Assembly: GCF_001571085.1 (NCBI RefSeq) | Contig: NZ_BCTC01000013.1 | Location: forward strand, 1 to 64,000 | Length of the DNA: 64,000 nt | Direction: 5' to 3' | Source of the DNA: Azohydromonas lata NBRC 102462 | Lineage (GTDB): Bacteria; Pseudomonadota; Gammaproteobacteria; Burkholderiales; Burkholderiaceae_C | Shown: positions 32,997 to 42,810 of the stretch, one piece after another | Layout: every line of letters starts with the position of its first letter | How positions within the stretch are numbered: the first letter of the stretch is position 1 | Notes under the pieces: generated by a model | What the model saw: only the letters and a program-made list of their open reading frames with translations | Told to the model about the DNA's origin: nothing | Databases searched by the model: none | Position numbers and translations under genes: made by a program

Positions 32997-33932
32997 TCAC
33001 CCGTGCGCGGCCGCGTAGCTGCGGCCCACGCTGGCCAGCAGCGCGGCGATGGCGTCCTTGTCAGCCAACCGCTGCCGCCACCACTCCAGCGCCTTGCCTT
33101 GCGCGCCCACGCGCCAGGCCACGCTCATGGTCTCCGGCGTGCGCTCGTTTTCCACGCGCTTGCGCACCAGCACGCCGGCCTGCAGCAGCTCCTGCACGCA
33201 GGGCGCGGGCAGGTAGCCCACCCCTAGACCTTCGGCCTGCAGCCGCAGCTTGGCGCGCAGCGTGGGCACGGTGATGGTCTGCTGCCCGCTGAGCAGCCCG
33301 GCGCTGCGCACGGGCAGTTGGCGCGCCGAGTCCGCCACCACCACGCCGCGGTGGCGGCGGATCTGCGCCTCGGTCAGCGGCTCGTCCTCGCGCGCCAGCG
33401 GGTGAAACGGCGCGATGCAGAACCAGAACGGCACCTGCGCCACCTCGCGCGCCAGGTAGCCGCCGCCGGCCGGACCGGCGCCCGTGGCCAGCGCCAGGTC
33501 GCAGCGCGCCTGCAGCAGCGACTCCCACGTGCCCGTGAGCGCCTCCTCCTGCACGCGCAGCCGCGTCGCGTCCGCCACCCCGCAAAACGCCGCCATGTGC
33601 GGCGCCAGGATCTCGGTGGGCACCATGCTGTCCACCGCGAGCTGGAACGTGCTCTCCCAGCCCGCGGCCACGCGCTGCACGCGGCACTCCAGGTCGCTGG
33701 CCGCCTGCAGCAGCAGCCGGCCGTCCCGCACCAGCTCGCGCCCGGCCTCGGTGATCTCCACGCGGGGCCCGTTGCGCGTGAAAAGCTGGACCTGCAAATC
33801 CTGCTCCAGCCGCGCCACCGTGTAGGAGATGGTGGAGGGCACCTTGTGCAGCTCGTCGGCCGCGGCGCTGAAGGAGCCCTTGCGCGCGATGGCGTCCAGC
33901 AGCTCCAGCCCCTCCAGGGTCAGCTTGCCCAT
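32997..33932 (-). CDS. LysR-family transcriptional regulator
   Basis: 311 residues. The N-terminal winged helix-turn-helix (LELLDAIARKGSFSAAADELHKVPSTISYTVARLEQDL) is typical of LysR proteins and is followed by a periplasmic-binding-like effector domain. It is divergent from pirin and wrbA with a 153-bp spacer (33933-34085), so it probably controls those genes and itself. The effector cannot be inferred; redox or electrophile stress is plausible from the targets. Confidence 0.9.
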   Translation of the reverse strand: MGKLTLEGLELLDAIARKGSFSAAADELHKVPSTISYTVARLEQDLQVQLFTRNGPRVEITEAGRELVRDGRLLLQAASDLECRVQRVAAGWESTFQLAVDSMVPTEILAPHMAAFCGVADATRLRVQEEALTGTWESLLQARCDLALATGAGPAGGGYLAREVAQVPFWFCIAPFHPLAREDEPLTEAQIRRHRGVVVADSARQLPVRSAGLLSGQQTITVPTLRAKLRLQAEGLGVGYLPAPCVQELLQAGVLVRKRVENERTPETMSVAWRVGAQGKALEWWRQRLADKDAIAALLASVGRSYAAAHG

Positions 33933-34085
33933 GCAAGGCCCTCATTTTTCATTTTCGATGAATTCGATGATGAGCACCGAACACTCTCATGCTCAAGCTT
34001 GATGAGGATCAACACAATGCATCTATGTCGTTGATGTACGGCATCAAATCGTAGATCGAAACCATCGAAGGAAAGGGTCAACACC

Positions 34086-34811
34086 ATGATCACGCTGCGC
34101 AAGTCTTCCGACCGGGGCCACGCTCAACACGGCTGGCTGGACAGCCGCCACAGCTTCTCCTTCGCCGAGTACTACGACCCGGCGCACATGGGCTTTGGCA
34201 ACCTGCGCGTCATCAACGAGGACAAGGTGGCGCCGGGCAGCGGCTTCGGCACGCACGGCCACCGCGACATGGAGATCGTGAGCTACGTGCTCGAAGGCGA
34301 GCTGGCGCACAAGGACAGCATGGGCAACGGCAGCGCCGGCGGCGCCAACGCCGGCGTCATCCGCCCCGGCGACGTGCAGCGCATGAGCGCGGGCAGCGGC
34401 GTGCTGCACAGCGAGTTCAACCACGCCAAGGACCGCACCACGCACTTCCTGCAGATCTGGCTGCTGCCCAGCCGCCGCGGCGTGGAGCCGGACTACGAGC
34501 AAAAGCACTTCGACGCCTCGCTGCGCCGCGGGCGGCTGCTGCCCATCGTCACGCCGCAAGGCGAGGGCACGTCGCTGCGCATCAACGCCGACGCCTCCAT
34601 CGCCGCGGGCCTGTTCGACGGCGAGGAGTCCGCCACCGTGGCGCTGGACCCGGCGCGGCTGGCCTACGTGCACGTGGCGCGCGGCGCCATCGAGGTCAAC
34701 GGCCACGCGCTGCAGGCCGGCGACGCCGTCATGCTCGACGGCGAGACGCAACTGGCGCTGCGCCGCGGGCAGGACGCCGAGGTGCTCGTGTTCGACCTGG
34801 CGCGCCTGTAA
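34086..34811 (+). CDS. Pirin-family cupin protein
   Basis: 241 residues of the bicupin pirin family. The N-terminal metal-binding cupin shows GFGTHGHRDMEIVSYVLEGEL and GSGVLHSEFN, giving the His/His/Glu ligands. The C-terminal cupin has VHVARGAIEVNGHALQAGDAV. Relatives such as E. coli YhhW have quercetin 2,3-dioxygenase activity in vitro; the physiological role is unclear. It is divergent from the LysR gene and followed by wrbA. Confidence 0.92.
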   Translation: MITLRKSSDRGHAQHGWLDSRHSFSFAEYYDPAHMGFGNLRVINEDKVAPGSGFGTHGHRDMEIVSYVLEGELAHKDSMGNGSAGGANAGVIRPGDVQRMSAGSGVLHSEFNHAKDRTTHFLQIWLLPSRRGVEPDYEQKHFDASLRRGRLLPIVTPQGEGTSLRINADASIAAGLFDGEESATVALDPARLAYVHVARGAIEVNGHALQAGDAVMLDGETQLALRRGQDAEVLVFDLARL

Positions 34812-34997
34812 GCGCCGCCGCCGGCGCATTCCCGGGAGGCGGCCTCCCCAGCGGCGGGGCGGCCGGCACGTGGCTTGCCGCCGCCATCGCCCCATCGTTC
34901 CCGTCCATTCCCGCCCACGGGTGCCGGGCTCAGCCCCGGTGCCCCGACCCCGCAGCAGGCCCCGCACGGCCTGCGCATCACTACCCAGGAGCTTCAA

Positions 34998-35597
34998 ATG
35001 GCCCGTGTTCTCGTTCTGTACTACTCGTCCTACGGCCACATGGAAAAGATGGCGCAAGCCGTGGCCGAAGGCGCGCGCGGCGCCGGCGCGACGGTGGACG
35101 TGCGCCGCGTGGCCGAAACCGTGCCGGAAGAAGTGGCCAAGAAGTCGCACTTCAAGCTGGAGCAGGACGCCCCCGTGGCCAGCGTGGCCGAGCTGGAGCA
35201 GTACGACGCCATCGTCATCGGCTCGCCCACGCGCTACGGCCGCATGGCCTCGCAGATGGCCGCCTTCCTGGACCAGACCGGCGGCCTGTGGGCGCGCGGC
35301 GCGCTCAACGGCAAGGTGGGCGCGGCCTTCACCTCCACGGCCACGCAGCATGGCGGCCAGGAGACGACGCTGTTTTCCATCATCACCAACCTGCTGCACT
35401 TCGGCATGGTGGTGGTTGGGCTGCCGTACAGCTTCCAGGGCCAGATGCGCCTGGACGAGGTCGTGGGCGGCGCACCCTACGGCGCCACCACCATTGCCGG
35501 CGGCGACGGCTCGCGCCAGCCCTCGCAGACCGAGCTGGACGGTGCCCGCTTCCAGGGCGAGCTCGTGGCCCGCACGGCGGCCAAGCTGTTCGGCTGA
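34998..35597 (+). CDS. wrbA: NAD(P)H:quinone oxidoreductase WrbA
   Basis: 199 residues, the normal WrbA length. A flavodoxin-like fold begins [25 protein letters not shown] with the FMN phosphate loop. [29 protein letters not shown] and [27 protein letters not shown] carry the isoalloxazine-contacting residues. It performs two-electron reduction of quinones, avoiding semiquinone radicals. ATG 34998 follows AGGAGC. It probably lies in one transcript with the pirin gene, 186 bp downstream. Confidence 0.95.
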   Translation: MARVLVLYYSSYGHMEKMAQAVAEGARGAGATVDVRRVAETVPEEVAKKSHFKLEQDAPVASVAELEQYDAIVIGSPTRYGRMASQMAAFLDQTGGLWARGALNGKVGAAFTSTATQHGGQETTLFSIITNLLHFGMVVVGLPYSFQGQMRLDEVVGGAPYGATTIAGGDGSRQPSQTELDGARFQGELVARTAAKLFG

Positions 35598-35651
35598 GCG
35601 CGCCTGCCGCGGCACCGGGCGCGACGCCGCGGCTTGCATACAGCTTTGCGT

Positions 35652-35684
35652 CCAAAAAGTCGTGACCAACTAGACACTTTTTGG
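35652..35684. terminator. Possible terminator or operator hairpin after wrbA
   Basis: CCAAAAAGT (35652-35660) and ACTTTTTGG (35676-35684) form a 9-bp stem with a 15-base loop, about 55 bp after the wrbA stop. The stem is AT-rich rather than GC-rich, so terminator function is uncertain. Confidence 0.4.
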
Positions 35685-35840
35685 ATTTATGAGCGCCTCA
35701 TGCGAATTACGCACGAAGCGGCTTGGATGTAAGTCAACCGGAAGGATGACTCGGCCCAAGAAAATGCGCGGCTTCCCCGGGGTGCGTGGCCTGTGTTGGC
35801 GGCGTCTTCGGAGGCGACAACACCTGGAGGCCGCGCTGCC

Positions 35841-37472
35841 ATGAAAGTCAACTTGCCCGTCACGGGCCGTGAATACGGCATACCCCCTGGTGTGACGCTG
35901 ATGTCCACCACGGATGTCCACGGCAACATCACCTACGCCAACGCGGCCTTCATCCATTCCAGCGGCTTCGAGCTTGGCGAGCTGATGAAGCAGCCGCACA
36001 ACCTCGTGCGCCACCCCGACATGCCCGCGCAGGCCTTTGCGGACATGTGGGCCTCGCTCAAGGCCGGCCAGTCGTGGACGGCGGTGGTGAAGAACCGGCG
36101 CAAGAACGGCGATCACTACTGGGTGCAGGCCAACGCCACGCCCATGCGGCGCGAGGGCCAGCTCGTGGGCTACATGTCGGTGCGCACGCCCGCCAGCCGC
36201 GAGCAGATCCAGGCGGCCGAGGCGCTGTACGAGCGCATGCGCAACAACCAGGCCGGCGGGCGCAAGGTGCATCGCGGGCTGGTGGTGCGCACGGGGCTGC
36301 GGGCGTGGATGTCGGCGCTGCAGGTGATGTCGCTGCGCCAGCGCATCGTGCTGGCGCTCGGCCTGGGCTGCGGCGTGGCGGCGCTGCCGGCGCTGCTGGG
36401 CGCGGCCACCGGCGTGCAGTCGCTCATCGCGGTGGGCGCGGCGTTGGGCGGCATGCTGGTCAGCGGGCTGGTGCTGCAGGCGCAGGTGGTGTCGCCGGTG
36501 CGCGACATCCTGGCGCACGCCAACAACGTGGCCAGCGGGCTGACCGCGCCGGCGCAGCCGTTCAACCGCGTGGACGAGATCGGCCTGCTCATGCGCGCGG
36601 TCAACCAGGCGGGGCTGAACCTGCGCGCGGTGGTGGACGACGTGGCCGAGCAGACCGACGGCGTGGCCAGCGCCAGCAGCCAGATCGCCGCGGGCAGCAC
36701 GGACCTGAGCCGGCGCACCGAGGCCTCGGCGGCCAACCTGGAGGAGACGGCGGCCTCCATGGAAGAGATCACGCAGACCATCAGCCACAACACCGAGATG
36801 GCCGACGAGGCGCGCCGCGTGTCGGAGCAGGCCTTCGACGTGGCCGCCCACGGCGGCGAGGCCATGCAGCAGGTGCGCTCGGAGATGGCCGGCATCCAGA
36901 GCCACAGCCAGCGCATCTCCGACATCAGCGGCGTGATCGACGGCATTGCCTTCCAGACCAACATCCTGGCCCTGAACGCCGCGGTGGAAGCCGCGCGCGC
37001 GGGCGAGGCGGGGCGCGGCTTTGCGGTGGTGGCCGGCGAGGTGCGCTCGCTGGCGCAGCGCTCGGCCACGGCCGCGCGCGAGATCAAGGCGCTGATCGAC
37101 GAGACGGTGCAGCGCGTGGACTCCGGCGGCCGCCACGTGGAGCAGGCCGGCGCGACCATGGAGCGCATCGTGGAGCAGGTGCGCCGCGTCTCCAAGCTGG
37201 TGTCGGAGATTTCGGACGCCTCCATGCAGCAGGGCCTGGGCGTGGCGCAGATCCACCAGGCGCTGATGGAGCTGGACGGCACCACGCAGCAAAACGCCTC
37301 GCTGGTGGAGGAGAGCGCCGCGGCGGCCTCGTCGCTGAGCCGCCAGGCCGAACGCCTGGCCGAGGCGGTGACGCTGTTCCGCGACTCCGGCCGCCACAGC
37401 GGCCTGGCCCCCGCGCCGGCGCAGCCGCAGCAGCGCGGCGTGGGCGGTGGGGCGCCGGCCTGGAGCGTTTGA
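35841..37472 (+). CDS. aer: Aer-type PAS-containing methyl-accepting chemotaxis protein
   Basis: 543 residues. The N-terminal PAS domain ([42 protein letters not shown]) resembles the FAD-binding PAS of Aer. Two hydrophobic segments follow (about 175-220), then a HAMP-like region and a long signalling helix pair. The hairpin tip [36 protein letters not shown] is the CheA/CheW contact region. It probably senses redox state or oxygen from the cytoplasm. ATG 35841 is preceded by TGGAGG. Its end converges on hsdR across an 81-bp gap. Confidence 0.92.
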   Translation: MKVNLPVTGREYGIPPGVTLMSTTDVHGNITYANAAFIHSSGFELGELMKQPHNLVRHPDMPAQAFADMWASLKAGQSWTAVVKNRRKNGDHYWVQANATPMRREGQLVGYMSVRTPASREQIQAAEALYERMRNNQAGGRKVHRGLVVRTGLRAWMSALQVMSLRQRIVLALGLGCGVAALPALLGAATGVQSLIAVGAALGGMLVSGLVLQAQVVSPVRDILAHANNVASGLTAPAQPFNRVDEIGLLMRAVNQAGLNLRAVVDDVAEQTDGVASASSQIAAGSTDLSRRTEASAANLEETAASMEEITQTISHNTEMADEARRVSEQAFDVAAHGGEAMQQVRSEMAGIQSHSQRISDISGVIDGIAFQTNILALNAAVEAARAGEAGRGFAVVAGEVRSLAQRSATAAREIKALIDETVQRVDSGGRHVEQAGATMERIVEQVRRVSKLVSEISDASMQQGLGVAQIHQALMELDGTTQQNASLVEESAAAASSLSRQAERLAEAVTLFRDSGRHSGLAPAPAQPQQRGVGGGAPAWSV

Positions 37473-37553
37473 GGCTCAGAGGGCTGTCCTGACCTTTGGG
37501 CAGCCCGGCGCAGGCCATTGAACAGGGCGGCTGACGGCCGCCGCTGACAACGC

Positions 37554-40500
37554 TTACCGAACCGCGGCGGCGCCCGGCCCCGCCTTGGCCCGCAGCGCCT
37601 CCCACAACTGCGCCGGGCCCAGCAGGATGTCGCACAGCCCGTCGCGCACGCGCTCGGAGCCCAGGGCCTGCGTACTCATGGCTTGGTGGGCCTCGAAGGC
37701 GTCCATGATCGCGTCCAGCAGCGCGTCCTTCAGGTCCGGCGAGTTGGCGAACTGCTCCTTGCTGTTGCTGGCGGCCTGCTGCACGAGCGTGGCGTTTTCC
37801 AGCAGCTTGCCCTTGATCACGCCGTTGACGTAGACGAGCTGGTCGCCATCGCTGAGGTCGCCCTCGAAGAGGCCGTTGACCTTCTGGATGATCTCGGCGA
37901 GGTAGTCCTTCTGCTTCTCCTGCACCGCGCCGCTGCCCACGGCGTCCAGGGGCTGGAGCTTGTAGCTGCCGTCGGGATTGAGCGCCATGGCCCTGGCGCC
38001 GCGGTTCTTCAGCGTGTGGTGCGTGAGCACCACCTTGCTCAGGTCCACCGTGTCGCGCTCGCGGCCAAAGTCCAGCAGCGGGATGAGGCGCTTGAAGAAC
38101 AGGAAGCGCTTCTCGATGCCGGTGTTGCCGTAATCAAAAATCTGGCTCAGGAAGGCGTAGAGGCGCACGTAGGCGCCCATGTCGCCCTTGAACAGCAGCA
38201 GCGCGTCCAGCGTGTCCTTCGCGGCTTGGGCCGCCTTGTCGTCGCCTTGTGATTCAGCGTCCAGCTTCTGCTGCTGCGCGGCCTTGTAGTGCTTGAGCAG
38301 GCGGTCGGCCACGGGGGCGATGGCGGCATCCAGCGCCTTCTGGGTCCCGTTGGGGTCCAGGTCCACCTTGGCGACGCGCTCCACCTCGAACTCGTCGTAG
38401 TGGCCTGAGGCGTCGAGCTTGGCGCGCAGGTCGTAGACCAGGTTGGGGTCGGTGGTGGCCTGCAGCTCGGCCGTCTTGTAGTAGGTCTGGAAGGCTTCGA
38501 GGATGGCGGCCGGCTCGTTGACGAAGTCGAGGATGTAGGTGGTGTCCTTGCCCGGGTGCGCGCGGTTCAGGCGCGAGAGCGTTTGCACGGCCTGAATGCC
38601 GCCGAGCATCTTGTCCACGTACATGCCGCACAGCAGCGGCTGGTCGAAGCCGGTCTGGAACTTGTTGGCCACCAGCAGCAGGTGGTGGTTGGCCTCGTTG
38701 AAAGCCTCGCGGATGTCGCGGCCCTTGAGGCCGGGGTTGAGGTCCTTGCTGGCCTCGGTGACGGGGCCGGGGAAGCTCTCGGGGTCGTCCACCTCGCCGG
38801 AGAAGGCCGCGAGCACGCCCAGCGGGTAGCCCTGGCGCGCGACGTAGGCGCATATGGCCTTTTGCCAGCGCACGGCCTCCTTGCGGCTGCTGACCACCAC
38901 CATGGCCTTGGCGCGGCCGGCCAGCAGCGGCTGCACGTTCTCGCGGTAGTGCTCGACGACGATCTGCACCTTCTGCGCGATGTTGTAGGGGTGCAGCCGC
39001 ACCCACTGCATGATTCCCTTCATGGCGGCGCTGCGCTCGACGGTCTGCTCGTCGTAGGCCTGGCCTTCGTGGGCCAGCTTGAACGCCAGCTTGTAGCTGG
39101 TGTAGTTCCTGAGCACGTCGAGGATGAAGCCTTCCTCTATGGCCTGGCGCATGGAGTAGACGTGGAAGGGCTCGGGCTTGCCGTCCGCGCCCTTGCGGCC
39201 GAACAGCTCCAGCGTCTTGGCCTTGGGCGTGGCGGTGAAGGCCACGTAGGTCAGGCCCGCGGCGCCGGCACGCGCTTCCATCTGCGCGGCCAGCAGCGCC
39301 TCGGTGTCGATCTCGCCGCCGTCCTGCAACTCGGCCCATTCCTGGGCGGAAAGCAGTTGCTTGAGCTTGGCCGCGGCCTCGCCGGTCTGCGAGCTGTGGG
39401 CCTCGTCGGCGATGACGGCAAAGCGCTTGCCCTCCGTCGCCGCCAGCTCCTGCACGGCGGCCAGCGCGAAGGGGAAGGTCTGGATGGTGCAGACGATGAT
39501 CTTCTTGCCGTCCTTGAGCGCCTGCGAGAGCTGCGCGCTCTTGCTGCCGTGCTCGCTGGTGATGCTGGCGACCACGCCGGTGGTGCGCTCGAAGTCGAAG
39601 ATGGCCTCTTGCAGCTGCGCGTCCAGCACGTTGCGGTCGCTGACCACCAGCACGCTGTCGAAGATTTTTTGGTGCTGCGCGTCGTGCAGGTCGGCCAGGA
39701 AGTGGGCGGTCCAGGCGATGGAGTTGGTCTTGCCCGACCCCGCGGAGTGCTGGATGAGATAGCGCTGGCCGGGGCCGAGGGAGAGGACGTCGGCCACGAG
39801 TTTTCGGGTGGCGTCGAGCTGGTGGAAGCGCGGGAAGATGACGGCCTGAAGCTGCTTTTTCTCGTCGCGCTTGCCGATGAGGTAGCGGTGCAGGATGTCC
39901 AGCCAGCTCTCGCGCGCCCACACCTGCTCCCACAGGTAGGCCGTGGCAAAGCCCTCGGGATTCGGTGCGTTGCCCGCGCCGCCGTTGTTGCCGCGGTTGA
40001 AGGGCAGGAAGGCGGTAGAGGGGCCGGCGAGCCGGGTGCTCATCATCACTTCCGACTGGCTGACGGCGAAGTGCACCAGCGCTCCGCCGGGGAAGGCCAG
40101 CAGCGGCTCCAGCAGGCCGGCCTTGGGGGCGGGGTGGCGGTCGAAGCGGTACTGGTCCACCGCGTCGTGCACGCTTTGCGTGAAGTCCGACTTCAGCTCG
40201 GCCGTGGCGACGGCGATGCCGTTGAGGAACAGCACCAGGTCCAGCGCGTCTTTCGGGTGATTGGGCGAGTGGTTCACCTGCCGCACCACGCGCAGCCGGT
40301 TGGCGGCGTAGCGGGCCTGCGTCTCGGGGTTGAGCGCCAGCGCGGGCTTGAACTGGGCCAGCAGCAGCGGTTCCTTCAGGCCCACCATTTCCACGCCGCG
40401 GCGCAACACGTCCAGCGTGCCGCGCTCGTTGAGGCTTTTGCGCACCCGCTCGGCGAGCATCTGCCGCAGCGCCGGGCCGTGGGTTTTGTTCAGGCGCTGC

Positions 40501-40664
40501 CAGGCGTCCGGCTGGGCGGCTTCTATCCAGGCCAGGAGGTCGGGGAAGAAGAGGCCGGAGGTGCGGTCGAAGTGGGCGGCGTCGCCTTCGGCGTAGAGCC
40601 ACCCGTGGGCGGCGAGGTGCTGGCAGATCTCGGCCTCGAAGCGGGCCTCTTTGTGCAGATCCAC
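37554..40664 (-). CDS. hsdR: Type I restriction enzyme, R subunit
   Basis: 1036 residues. The N-terminal PD-(D/E)xK nuclease shows Asp142 and ELK at 156-158 (LDLVLFLNGIAVATAELKSD). Superfamily 2 helicase motifs follow: Walker A SAGSGKT (about 307-313), DEAH at 420-423, FTATP, and motif VI region QTLSRLNRAHPGK. It translocates DNA and cuts at a distance when the HsdMS complex meets an unmodified site. It is the last gene of the hsd operon, 43 bp after the DUF262 gene. Confidence 0.95.
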   Translation of the reverse strand: MDLHKEARFEAEICQHLAAHGWLYAEGDAAHFDRTSGLFFPDLLAWIEAAQPDAWQRLNKTHGPALRQMLAERVRKSLNERGTLDVLRRGVEMVGLKEPLLLAQFKPALALNPETQARYAANRLRVVRQVNHSPNHPKDALDLVLFLNGIAVATAELKSDFTQSVHDAVDQYRFDRHPAPKAGLLEPLLAFPGGALVHFAVSQSEVMMSTRLAGPSTAFLPFNRGNNGGAGNAPNPEGFATAYLWEQVWARESWLDILHRYLIGKRDEKKQLQAVIFPRFHQLDATRKLVADVLSLGPGQRYLIQHSAGSGKTNSIAWTAHFLADLHDAQHQKIFDSVLVVSDRNVLDAQLQEAIFDFERTTGVVASITSEHGSKSAQLSQALKDGKKIIVCTIQTFPFALAAVQELAATEGKRFAVIADEAHSSQTGEAAAKLKQLLSAQEWAELQDGGEIDTEALLAAQMEARAGAAGLTYVAFTATPKAKTLELFGRKGADGKPEPFHVYSMRQAIEEGFILDVLRNYTSYKLAFKLAHEGQAYDEQTVERSAAMKGIMQWVRLHPYNIAQKVQIVVEHYRENVQPLLAGRAKAMVVVSSRKEAVRWQKAICAYVARQGYPLGVLAAFSGEVDDPESFPGPVTEASKDLNPGLKGRDIREAFNEANHHLLLVANKFQTGFDQPLLCGMYVDKMLGGIQAVQTLSRLNRAHPGKDTTYILDFVNEPAAILEAFQTYYKTAELQATTDPNLVYDLRAKLDASGHYDEFEVERVAKVDLDPNGTQKALDAAIAPVADRLLKHYKAAQQQKLDAESQGDDKAAQAAKDTLDALLLFKGDMGAYVRLYAFLSQIFDYGNTGIEKRFLFFKRLIPLLDFGRERDTVDLSKVVLTHHTLKNRGARAMALNPDGSYKLQPLDAVGSGAVQEKQKDYLAEIIQKVNGLFEGDLSDGDQLVYVNGVIKGKLLENATLVQQAASNSKEQFANSPDLKDALLDAIMDAFEAHQAMSTQALGSERVRDGLCDILLGPAQLWEALRAKAGPGAAAVR

Positions 40665-40707
40665 GGGTTCTCCCTAGTGCAGTGGTCCGTTCGGCGATTT
40701 CCTTTAA

Positions 40708-42810
40708 CTAAGGCGCAGCCTTGGATGCCGTCGCACCTTGGCTCTTCTTCCAGGCCGCATAGGTGATGCCAGTGCCTTGTAAACACCAGCTCGTTGTTCC
40801 TTGGTCTGGGCGGCCCAGAGAAACAGCCGATGCGGCGCTTGGGCTTTTGAAAGAATAGTTCGCGGCAAACTCAAGATAATCGCCGCCAGTATCGCGCAGG
40901 GTTTTGTCTTCGATCAAGGAGGCATGCAACTGCCGATAGCTGTGATCTTGGCCAATCCATTTGCGCCTTGCCTGAGAACCAGCCTGGACAACGAATTTTC
41001 CGGCAATTTCGCGAGCAAACGTCTTTAAGCCGGTTTTTGGGTTTTTTAACTCAAAGACAGGTAAATCGTCAGTGCCCGTCAAATCAATCAGCTCCCTCTC
41101 TGCCCACGCATTTGGACTTTGCCGGTCTTCGAGTTTCCAGTGTTCCTCCAAAACCGCGAGTAGCTGGGCATGGCGGGCCTCCATCACATCCTGTGACCAT
41201 TCGTGCTGTTGCAACACTTGGACCGTCAGCATGAATGGACATATGCCGCCTTTGGCGAAATAGGTGTTTTTCTTCTTTTCGAATTCATAGTTGCTGGCGG
41301 CACTGTTCTTGCGTCGGCTGAGCAGGGTTAGGTTTCCAAGCCGATGTGTCCAGTACAGCCGGTCAGCGGGGTCGGAAACCCACTGCAGCCACTGGCTGCT
41401 CTGCGGCGGTGACTGTGGCAGAACATGCTCAACGCTCACAACCTTGTCATCGTAAGAGGCGCCCGTGTCGGCCAGTAATCGGTCCAGCCTCAGCAGAATG
41501 ACAGCCAGGGCGCGGGCCGAATGGGTTTCGTACAGCGGGCCGGACAGCATTTCGTAAGTCGCATGCTGATCTTCTGGCGTCAATTGCAGGGGCGATGTAT
41601 CGGCCTGCAGGTCCGTATTTTTCTCGATAGCACCGGTCAGGCTTGAAAACCGTTCAATACGGTCATTGATGCCCGTTTTGCGCACCAGCATTGAATAGGT
41701 CAGTCGCTCCAGGTCCCTGAAAAAAACCAGCATGGCCTCAGAATCATGGCGATGCTTCATGAAAAATGCCAAGGCAGGTGGCAGCCAATCCTTGAATTCA
41801 ATGCGATTGAGCCAGCTGAAATGCTCGTTAATCTGCTCCGCGTGCTTGGTGCTTGCGTGGTTCGCGTTCACGATAGCCAGGTACGCTTCCGATGCAGGCA
41901 TCAAAACTTGGCTGATAAAATCAACCGGTTGGGATATATCTACATGGTCCCGGAATTCCTTGAGCAGGTTATTTTTTGGCTTGGCCCTGCGGTATATCAT
42001 CCGGATATGGCTGAACAGGTCGCCAAAATCGTCCCGCCCCAGTTTCTCCTCAATGGATTCCCATTTGTCGGTGTAAACCTTTCGCCCATCTTCGGTGATG
42101 AAGCCAATAATCTCGGCTTTGAGAATGTCCGTGGCGCTCAGGTCCAAGCCACGGCTGTTGAGTATGCCGAAAATGCGGAATGCCGAGTCGAGATCGGGTG
42201 TGGATACGGTGACGAGATAGCAGCGCGTGACAATAAACTTCGTCAAGCTTGCAAGGGTTTTCTGATCCAGTACACGTAGCGTATCCATGAAATACCGGGC
42301 GTTGGTGCGCAGCCGGTTCTGCGGGTCTGACAATATGCCTTCAAAAGTAACCAGCTTGGATATGCCGTCCTCATGCTGGACGTAGTCCCGGAAAAAATCC
42401 CTGTCACGCTCGCGCAGTGAGAGCCTGTAGCAGGCGTGATTGCCAAATATGTCGTCGCCGTGCTCATAAATGCATTTGGTGATGCTATTTTGGGCAGTGG
42501 AATCTTTTATCGAAGCACGAATGGCGGACAGCAACAGTGTCAACGTGGTGAGGCGTTGCTGGCCATCCACCACGGTGGCATCGGCTGAGTGTTCGTCTTT
42601 GATAAGGACGATGCTGCCGAGAAAATAAGGTGCCGAGGTATTGGATGGGGCGCCGTTGTCCTGCATGTAACCCAATAAGTCCTCAAGCAGTTCCTTGGCC
42701 TGCTCAATGCCCCAGGAGTACGGGCGTTGATAACCGGGAATGGTGAAGACGTAATCCGCGCTGAATATCTTGGCCAGCGGCTTTTCCTTGGCGGTGAGGG
42801 TATAGCTCAT
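40708..42810 (-). CDS. DUF262-DUF1524-DUF4357 protein (GmrSD-like)
   Basis: 700 residues. The DUF262 part has the conserved IPGYQRPYSWG and VVDGQQRLTTLTLL, a ParB/nucleotidase-like motif set. The central DUF1524 part carries a His-Me finger nuclease signature, SVEHVLPQSP and HRLGNLTLLSRRKNSAASN. The C-terminal FVVQAGSQARRKWIG ... GTGITYAAWKKSQ matches DUF4357. Proteins with DUF262 plus DUF1524 include the GmrSD type IV enzymes that cut modified DNA, so this is probably a second restriction activity. The ATG overlaps the hsdS stop (ATGA), so it is translated with the type I system. Base composition is more AT-rich than the flanks. Confidence 0.88.
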   Translation of the reverse strand: MSYTLTAKEKPLAKIFSADYVFTIPGYQRPYSWGIEQAKELLEDLLGYMQDNGAPSNTSAPYFLGSIVLIKDEHSADATVVDGQQRLTTLTLLLSAIRASIKDSTAQNSITKCIYEHGDDIFGNHACYRLSLRERDRDFFRDYVQHEDGISKLVTFEGILSDPQNRLRTNARYFMDTLRVLDQKTLASLTKFIVTRCYLVTVSTPDLDSAFRIFGILNSRGLDLSATDILKAEIIGFITEDGRKVYTDKWESIEEKLGRDDFGDLFSHIRMIYRRAKPKNNLLKEFRDHVDISQPVDFISQVLMPASEAYLAIVNANHASTKHAEQINEHFSWLNRIEFKDWLPPALAFFMKHRHDSEAMLVFFRDLERLTYSMLVRKTGINDRIERFSSLTGAIEKNTDLQADTSPLQLTPEDQHATYEMLSGPLYETHSARALAVILLRLDRLLADTGASYDDKVVSVEHVLPQSPPQSSQWLQWVSDPADRLYWTHRLGNLTLLSRRKNSAASNYEFEKKKNTYFAKGGICPFMLTVQVLQQHEWSQDVMEARHAQLLAVLEEHWKLEDRQSPNAWAERELIDLTGTDDLPVFELKNPKTGLKTFAREIAGKFVVQAGSQARRKWIGQDHSYRQLHASLIEDKTLRDTGGDYLEFAANYSFKSPSAASAVSLGRPDQGTTSWCLQGTGITYAAWKKSQGATASKAAP

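Noticed and set aside
35652-35684. AT-rich hairpin after wrbA considered as a recombination or attachment site
   Set aside because: No partner copy and no integrase gene were seen; a weak terminator or operator is simpler.
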